DNA of 64,000 nucleotides, from assembly GCA_001798075.1 (NCBI GenBank), contig MGRG01000008.1:1-64000 (forward strand). The letters run 5' to 3'. The stretch is from Deltaproteobacteria bacterium RIFCSPHIGHO2_01_FULL_43_49 (GTDB lineage: Bacteria > UBA10199 > SPLOWO2-01-44-7). Positions 60,537 to 64,000 of the stretch are shown here, piece by piece (positions within the stretch are counted from its first letter, which is position 1; the number at the start of each line of letters is the position of its first letter). The translations under genes were made by a program, and so were the position numbers. The notes beneath the pieces are model-generated. The model saw only the letters and a list, made by a program, of their open reading frames with translations. It did no database searches and had not been told where the DNA came from.

Positions 60537-61618
60537 ATTATATCGGTGGTGATCTCGAACTGGATTTGTCTCTTCTGGCAAAGCCTGAAAACAATCAGTA
60601 CCAAGATTACTTTTTGCTAAATGAAGCAAAGGACCATGTTTTGGTGAGCATGGGGAGAGATGCGCTGAAACTCGCACTCCTCACCGAAAGACTTCAGCCT
60701 GGGGATGAGGTTTTGGTTCCCTCTTTTCTTTGTATGAAAATCATTGATGTTCTCGAAGAACTCAAGCTGACATATCGGCTGTTCGATATTGGGGAACAAT
60801 TTGAAATTGTTTCGAGTTTGCTCGATCTTGTCAGCGAAAAAACAAAGGCCGTTATTTTTATCAACTACTTCGGCTATTCTTCACCCGATTTTCATCTGAT
60901 GGAGGCGATCAAAGGTAAGAATAAAAATATTGCGATTATTCTGGATTATGCCCAGTCGCTCTTTGCCATTACTCAGAATGTTTTGAAATCGTCCTTCGTC
61001 GATTACACGATTACCAGTCTCCGAAAATTTTTATCACTGCCAGATGGCGCCTTTCTGATTTCCAATAAGAGGGCCGTTGGTCGGAAATTTATTTTGCCGC
61101 AAACAAGAAAAGCCGTTTTTGAAAGGGGGCTTGGAAAAGTTGTGAAACAGTACTGTTTGAATTTAGACTATGAAGAAACTCTCTTGGAAAAATTGTATTT
61201 GGATTTAGTTTACGAGTCAGAGAAACATTTTGATTTAGAGAAGGAAATCTACAGTATTTCAGCACTTTCGTATGCACTTTTAAAGCGTATCGATTTTGAA
61301 GAGGTGGCCGCTAAACGACATCAGAACGCGCAATATTTATATGAACATTTCGATAGGACCCTCTTGCCAAAATGGGATGGAAAATCGGTCTTGCTTGTTG
61401 TGCCGATCTTGTTGAGAGAGAGAGAGCACGTTCGTTCTGCATTGATGAAGCAAAATATTTATTTGCCGGTTCACTGGCCGCTGGATGAAAGAATCGACAG
61501 AAAGAGATATTCAATTGCGCACAGCCTTTCTTCTAGAATACTTGGTTTAGTTCTCGATCAACGTTATGGGCCAGAGGAGATGAGATACCTGGTAGATCAT
61601 TTTAAGGTGGCGGTATGA
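60518..61618 (+). CDS. DegT/DnrJ/EryC1-type sugar aminotransferase
   Basis: A 366-aa PLP enzyme of the NDP-4-keto-sugar aminotransferase fold. The PLP lysine K170 is present (TSLRKFLSLPDGA) with D143 (ILDYAQS), so unlike the gene at 5130 it should transaminate. The N-terminal GDEVLVPSFLCMKIIDVL and INYFGYSS fit the family, though the protein is more divergent than LegC or PseC. It may supply the 4-amino group for the acyltransferase just upstream. It overlaps neuB by ATGA. Confidence 0.7.
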   Translation: MPGKKINYIGGDLELDLSLLAKPENNQYQDYFLLNEAKDHVLVSMGRDALKLALLTERLQPGDEVLVPSFLCMKIIDVLEELKLTYRLFDIGEQFEIVSSLLDLVSEKTKAVIFINYFGYSSPDFHLMEAIKGKNKNIAIILDYAQSLFAITQNVLKSSFVDYTITSLRKFLSLPDGAFLISNKRAVGRKFILPQTRKAVFERGLGKVVKQYCLNLDYEETLLEKLYLDLVYESEKHFDLEKEIYSISALSYALLKRIDFEEVAAKRHQNAQYLYEHFDRTLLPKWDGKSVLLVVPILLREREHVRSALMKQNIYLPVHWPLDERIDRKRYSIAHSLSSRILGLVLDQRYGPEEMRYLVDHFKVAV

Positions 61619-62649
61619 CATCGCTTTACGATTCTATTTGCCGTTTAAATAGGCCCTACTTGATTGCCGAAGCGGGTGTGAATCATAATGGCAATATCAA
61701 TTTGGCTTATCGCCTAATTGACGCCGCTAAACAAAGCGGAGCCGATGCTGTTAAATTCCAAATATTTAAAACAGAAAATCTGCTGACCCTGTCAGCACCT
61801 CTTGCTGAGTATCAGAAAAAAGAGGGTCTTGTGTCTCAATTTGAGATGGCCAAACAATTGGAACTCTCCTTTGATGATTTCAAGGCATTGAAAAATTATT
61901 CAGAAAAAGTGGGAATTACGTTTCTTTCGACCCCGGATGATGAAGAGAGTCTTGAATTTTTAAATGGCTTGGGTGTGGCGTTGATTAAAATTGGTTCAGG
62001 GGAAGTAACGAATTTGCCGTTTCTTCGCCTTGTCGCGAAAACAAAGAAATTCATTATTCTTTCAACAGGGATGTCAACGCTGGAAGAGGTTCAGGAAGCG
62101 GTGAAGGCGATTTTTAATGAAGGAAATCAACAACTTATTTTACTCCATTGTGTTTCCGCTTATCCAGCACCAGTAGAGCAGATCCATTTGAGAGCGATGG
62201 AGACTTTAAAAACGACCTTCAAGTTACCCGTTGGATTTTCAGACCACACCCTAGGCATTTCTATCTCCTTAGCTGCGGCGGCATTGGGAGCTAAGGTTAT
62301 TGAAAAACATTTAACGATTGACAAAAATCTTTCGGGTCCGGACCATGCCAGCTCACTGAATCCTGCGGAGATGAAATCTTTGGCCGAAGGACTGGCTCAG
62401 GTGGCCATGGCGCTGGGAAACGGAGTTAAAAAACCGGCTCCTTGCGAGATCAATACAAAAACGGTGGTGCGAAAAAGTATTGTCGTGAACAAGGATCTCA
62501 AAAAAGGGGATATCATCAGCGCTCTGGATTTGGCTTGCAAAAGACCGGGAAACGGCATTGCCCCGAAATATTTGGATAAGATCGTCGGCTTAAAGGTGAA
62601 AAAAACGATCAAAAAAGACACGTTGCTGACTTGGGATATGCTGCAATGA
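61615..62649 (+). CDS. neuB: NeuB-family nonulosonic acid synthase (4), LegI/NeuB-like
   Basis: A 344-aa canonical NeuB: IAEAGVNHNGNI, AVKFQIFK, IKIGSGEVTNLP, STGMSTLEE, HCVSAYPAP, GFSDHTLGI, EKHLTIDK and a C-terminal SAF domain (SIVVNKDLKKGDI, KRPGNGIAP). All PEP and metal residues are present. It should join PEP to the ManNAc-type sugar from the NeuC-like enzyme. The HisF-like gene follows by ATGA overlap. Confidence 0.9.
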   Translation: MTSLYDSICRLNRPYLIAEAGVNHNGNINLAYRLIDAAKQSGADAVKFQIFKTENLLTLSAPLAEYQKKEGLVSQFEMAKQLELSFDDFKALKNYSEKVGITFLSTPDDEESLEFLNGLGVALIKIGSGEVTNLPFLRLVAKTKKFIILSTGMSTLEEVQEAVKAIFNEGNQQLILLHCVSAYPAPVEQIHLRAMETLKTTFKLPVGFSDHTLGISISLAAAALGAKVIEKHLTIDKNLSGPDHASSLNPAEMKSLAEGLAQVAMALGNGVKKPAPCEINTKTVVRKSIVVNKDLKKGDIISALDLACKRPGNGIAPKYLDKIVGLKVKKTIKKDTLLTWDMLQ

Positions 62650-63524
62650 CGAAGAGACTCCCGCACCCTATCCGCGTCATTCCGCGCCTCGACATCAAGG
62701 GCCCCAATTTGGTCAAGGGGGTTCACTTGGAAGGCCTGCGTGTTCTCGGAAAACCGGAAAATTTTGCGCGCTACTATTATGAGCAGGGGGCGGATGAATT
62801 AATTTATATGGATATCGTGGCGAGTCTTTACGGTCGCAACAATCTTTTGCACATTGTGGAGAAGACATCGCGCGAGATTTTTATTCCTCTCACGGTTGGC
62901 GGGGGCTTAAGGACGATCGAGGATATTCGCGGCATTTTATGCGCCGGCGCCGACAAGGTGGCGCTCAACACCGCTGTTATTGCCAGACCGGAGTTCATTC
63001 GTGAGGCGGTAACCTGTTTTGGTTCTTCCACAATCGTTGTTTCAATCGAGGCCACCAAGCACGCGGGCGAAAAATATGAGTGCTACACCGATAACGGCCG
63101 GGTTCCCACTGGTTTTGATGCCATGGAGTGGGCACAAAGGGCTGCGGAGTTTGGAGCGGGAGAAATCTTGGTGACTTCCATTGACAAGGAAGGGACCGGC
63201 AAGGGGTATGACATTGAGTTAACAAGGCAGATTGCAGACCGGGTTTCGATTCCGGTGATCGCTTGCGGAGGGGCCGGCCGTCTTGAACATATACGGGATG
63301 TCATTGTCGATGGGCATGCCGATGCGGTCGTCATGGCCTCCGTCCTGCACTATGGGTATATTCGTGATCAGACGTCTGAACGAAAAGATTTTACCGAAGG
63401 GAATGTCAATTTTTTGATGAGCAAACAAGGTTATTCCAAGGTTCAGGAGGTTGCGTTGGACGAGATCAAAACTTATCTTGCCAATTTTGACATTGAAACA
63501 CGAAGGAAGGTCCATGCCTCCTAA
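62646..63524 (+). CDS. hisF-like: HisF-like partner of a sugar amidotransferase
   Basis: A 292-aa TIM barrel of the HisF family (about 35 residues longer than HisF) with RLDIKGPNLVKGVHLEG, TVGGGLRTIEDI, TSIDKEGTGKGYD and ACGGAGRLEH. The first catalytic Asp (Asp16) is kept, but the position of HisF Asp130 is Glu135 (VSIEAT for vxIDA) and PCLD reads PRLD. With no other his genes nearby, it fits the HisH/HisF pairs that pass ammonia to WbpG/PseA/LegE-type enzymes making acetamidino groups. ATG 62646 is the ATGA overlap start. Confidence 0.8.
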   Translation: MTKRLPHPIRVIPRLDIKGPNLVKGVHLEGLRVLGKPENFARYYYEQGADELIYMDIVASLYGRNNLLHIVEKTSREIFIPLTVGGGLRTIEDIRGILCAGADKVALNTAVIARPEFIREAVTCFGSSTIVVSIEATKHAGEKYECYTDNGRVPTGFDAMEWAQRAAEFGAGEILVTSIDKEGTGKGYDIELTRQIADRVSIPVIACGGAGRLEHIRDVIVDGHADAVVMASVLHYGYIRDQTSERKDFTEGNVNFLMSKQGYSKVQEVALDEIKTYLANFDIETRRKVHAS

Positions 63525-64000
63525 AAAAGTCGCCATCGTCAACTATGGCATGGGAAATCTTTTTAGTGTAAAGCACGCTTGTCTGGCCGCCGGTTTGTTT
63601 CCATGGATCACCGATTCTCCGGCGGAGATTTCAAAGGCGGATGCCCTCATTCTTCCGGGAGTCGGTGCGTTTGGAGAGGCCATGAAGATTTTAAATCGTC
63701 TTGGTCTCTCCACGGTTATCCGCGAATTCGTGGAAATGGACAAACCGGTCATGGGGATCTGTCTGGGGATGCAGTTGCTCATGACACGCAGTTTTGAATT
63801 TGGAAAACATGAAGGCCTTAACATCATTGAAGGAGAGGTTGTTTCTCTCAAGGAGGCTTTCAAGCCGGGTGAAAATTTCAAGGTGCCTCATGTAACCTGG
63901 AATAAAAATAAAACTCCTGAAGGGAAATCCTGGAAGGGATCGATGCTGGATGGAATGGCGAACGGTCAATATATGTATTTCGTTCATTCCTATTTTGTAA
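63514..64000 (+). CDS. hisH-like: HisH-like glutamine amidotransferase (cut by window end)
   Basis: At least 162 codons run to the window edge. It is a class I glutamine amidotransferase: VNYGMGNLFSV, LPGVGAFGEAM and the nucleophile Cys83 in GICLGMQLL; HVTWNKN and YFVHSYFV are typical HisH strands. It should release ammonia for the HisF-like barrel. It begins at ATG 63514, overlapping hisF by 11 nt. The gene is incomplete only because the window stops. A WbpG/PseA/LegE-like gene is expected downstream. Confidence 0.85.
   Translation, partial: MPPKKVAIVNYGMGNLFSVKHACLAAGLFPWITDSPAEISKADALILPGVGAFGEAMKILNRLGLSTVIREFVEMDKPVMGICLGMQLLMTRSFEFGKHEGLNIIEGEVVSLKEAFKPGENFKVPHVTWNKNKTPEGKSWKGSMLDGMANGQYMYFVHSYFV

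Noticed and set aside
62646-64000. Histidine biosynthesis operon
   Set aside because: Only HisF/HisH-like genes are seen, coupled to neuB, with a changed catalytic residue in HisF; the sugar-amidotransferase role is more likely.
1-64000. CRISPR array, tRNA, rRNA, insertion sequence or phage genes
   Set aside because: None was seen on reading either strand: no regular spaced repeats, no tRNA-like cloverleaf noticed, no transposase or integrase motifs among the translated frames.

Overview
The window is one continuous, single-strand (+) surface-polysaccharide locus of about 63.8 kb with 65 recognisable genes and almost no intergenic DNA. Most junctions are ATGA-type or 10-50 nt overlaps, and the longest gap inside the locus is about 100 nt. 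The host looks like a Gram-negative bacterium: there is a Wzz-type chain-length regulator, an RfaH-like antiterminator with an ops-like element, and O-antigen-style sugar pathways. Base composition is moderately AT-rich. I cannot assign a phylum from the sequence.

Layout. (i) 1-800: a consensus-like promoter, an RfaH-sized NusG paralogue (162 aa), then an ops-like element just before the first structural gene, which has no visible Shine-Dalgarno. (ii) 800-23.9 kb: wzz, then a dense set of nucleotide-sugar enzymes. These include a phosphosugar isomerase, a transaldolase-like protein and an HddA-like heptose kinase, Gmd/Fcl/RmlD/LegB-like SDRs, and a ColD-like 3-dehydratase with His in place of the PLP lysine. 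There are also TWO copies of a two-subunit, thiamine-diphosphate E1 alpha/beta enzyme, two aldo/keto reductases (one fused to a ParB/sulfiredoxin-like tail) and three radical SAM proteins with B12-type N-terminal regions. The most economical reading is synthesis of one or two deoxygenated, branched-chain (two-carbon and/or C-methyl) sugars. (iii) 23.9-29.3 kb: two related glycosyltransferase-like proteins, an ABC-type flippase, and an unnamed protein with HP and SS motifs like those of bacterial sialyltransferases. (iv) 29.3-43.5 kb: nonulosonic-acid modules (NeuB+SpsF; PseF-like+NeuB; a NeuB-like protein lacking the PEP-binding lysines; PseG; formyltransferase; PIG-L deacetylase; PseB-like dehydratase) and a second HP/SS protein. 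(v) 43.5-49.9 kb: a sugar-phosphate cyclase (dehydroquinate-synthase-like) with three Gfo/Idh oxidoreductases, an SDR, a second SIS isomerase and a sulfotransferase. (vi) 49.9-54.7 kb: a CMP-sugar synthetase next to an HpcH-type aldolase, a Gfo/Idh protein, a cyclase-family hydrolase and a large polytopic membrane protein. (vii) 54.7-56.2 kb: a dolichol-phosphate-mannose-synthase-like glycosyltransferase and a methyltransferase, with different codon choice and an intrinsic-terminator-like hairpin. (viii) 56.2-64.0 kb: a legionaminic-type module (NeuA, SDR, NeuC/LegG, FemAB-like acyltransferase, methyltransferase, DegT aminotransferase, NeuB) running into HisF/HisH-like amidotransferase partners. 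The last gene is cut by the window end, and an amidase-type WbpG/PseA/LegE partner would be expected just beyond.

How it works together: four separate CMP-sugar synthetases each sit with one enzyme able to make a 2-keto-3-deoxy acid (three intact NeuBs and one HpcH aldolase), so the locus seems able to make up to four activated ulosonic acids besides GDP- or other NDP-linked branched sugars. Few glycosyltransferases are recognisable for so many donors, which makes the two HP/SS proteins the prime candidates for new nonulosonate transferases. The promoter, RfaH-like protein and ops-like site provide a plausible way to transcribe so long an operon, including through the internal terminator-like hairpin. 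All functions are inferred from sequence families.
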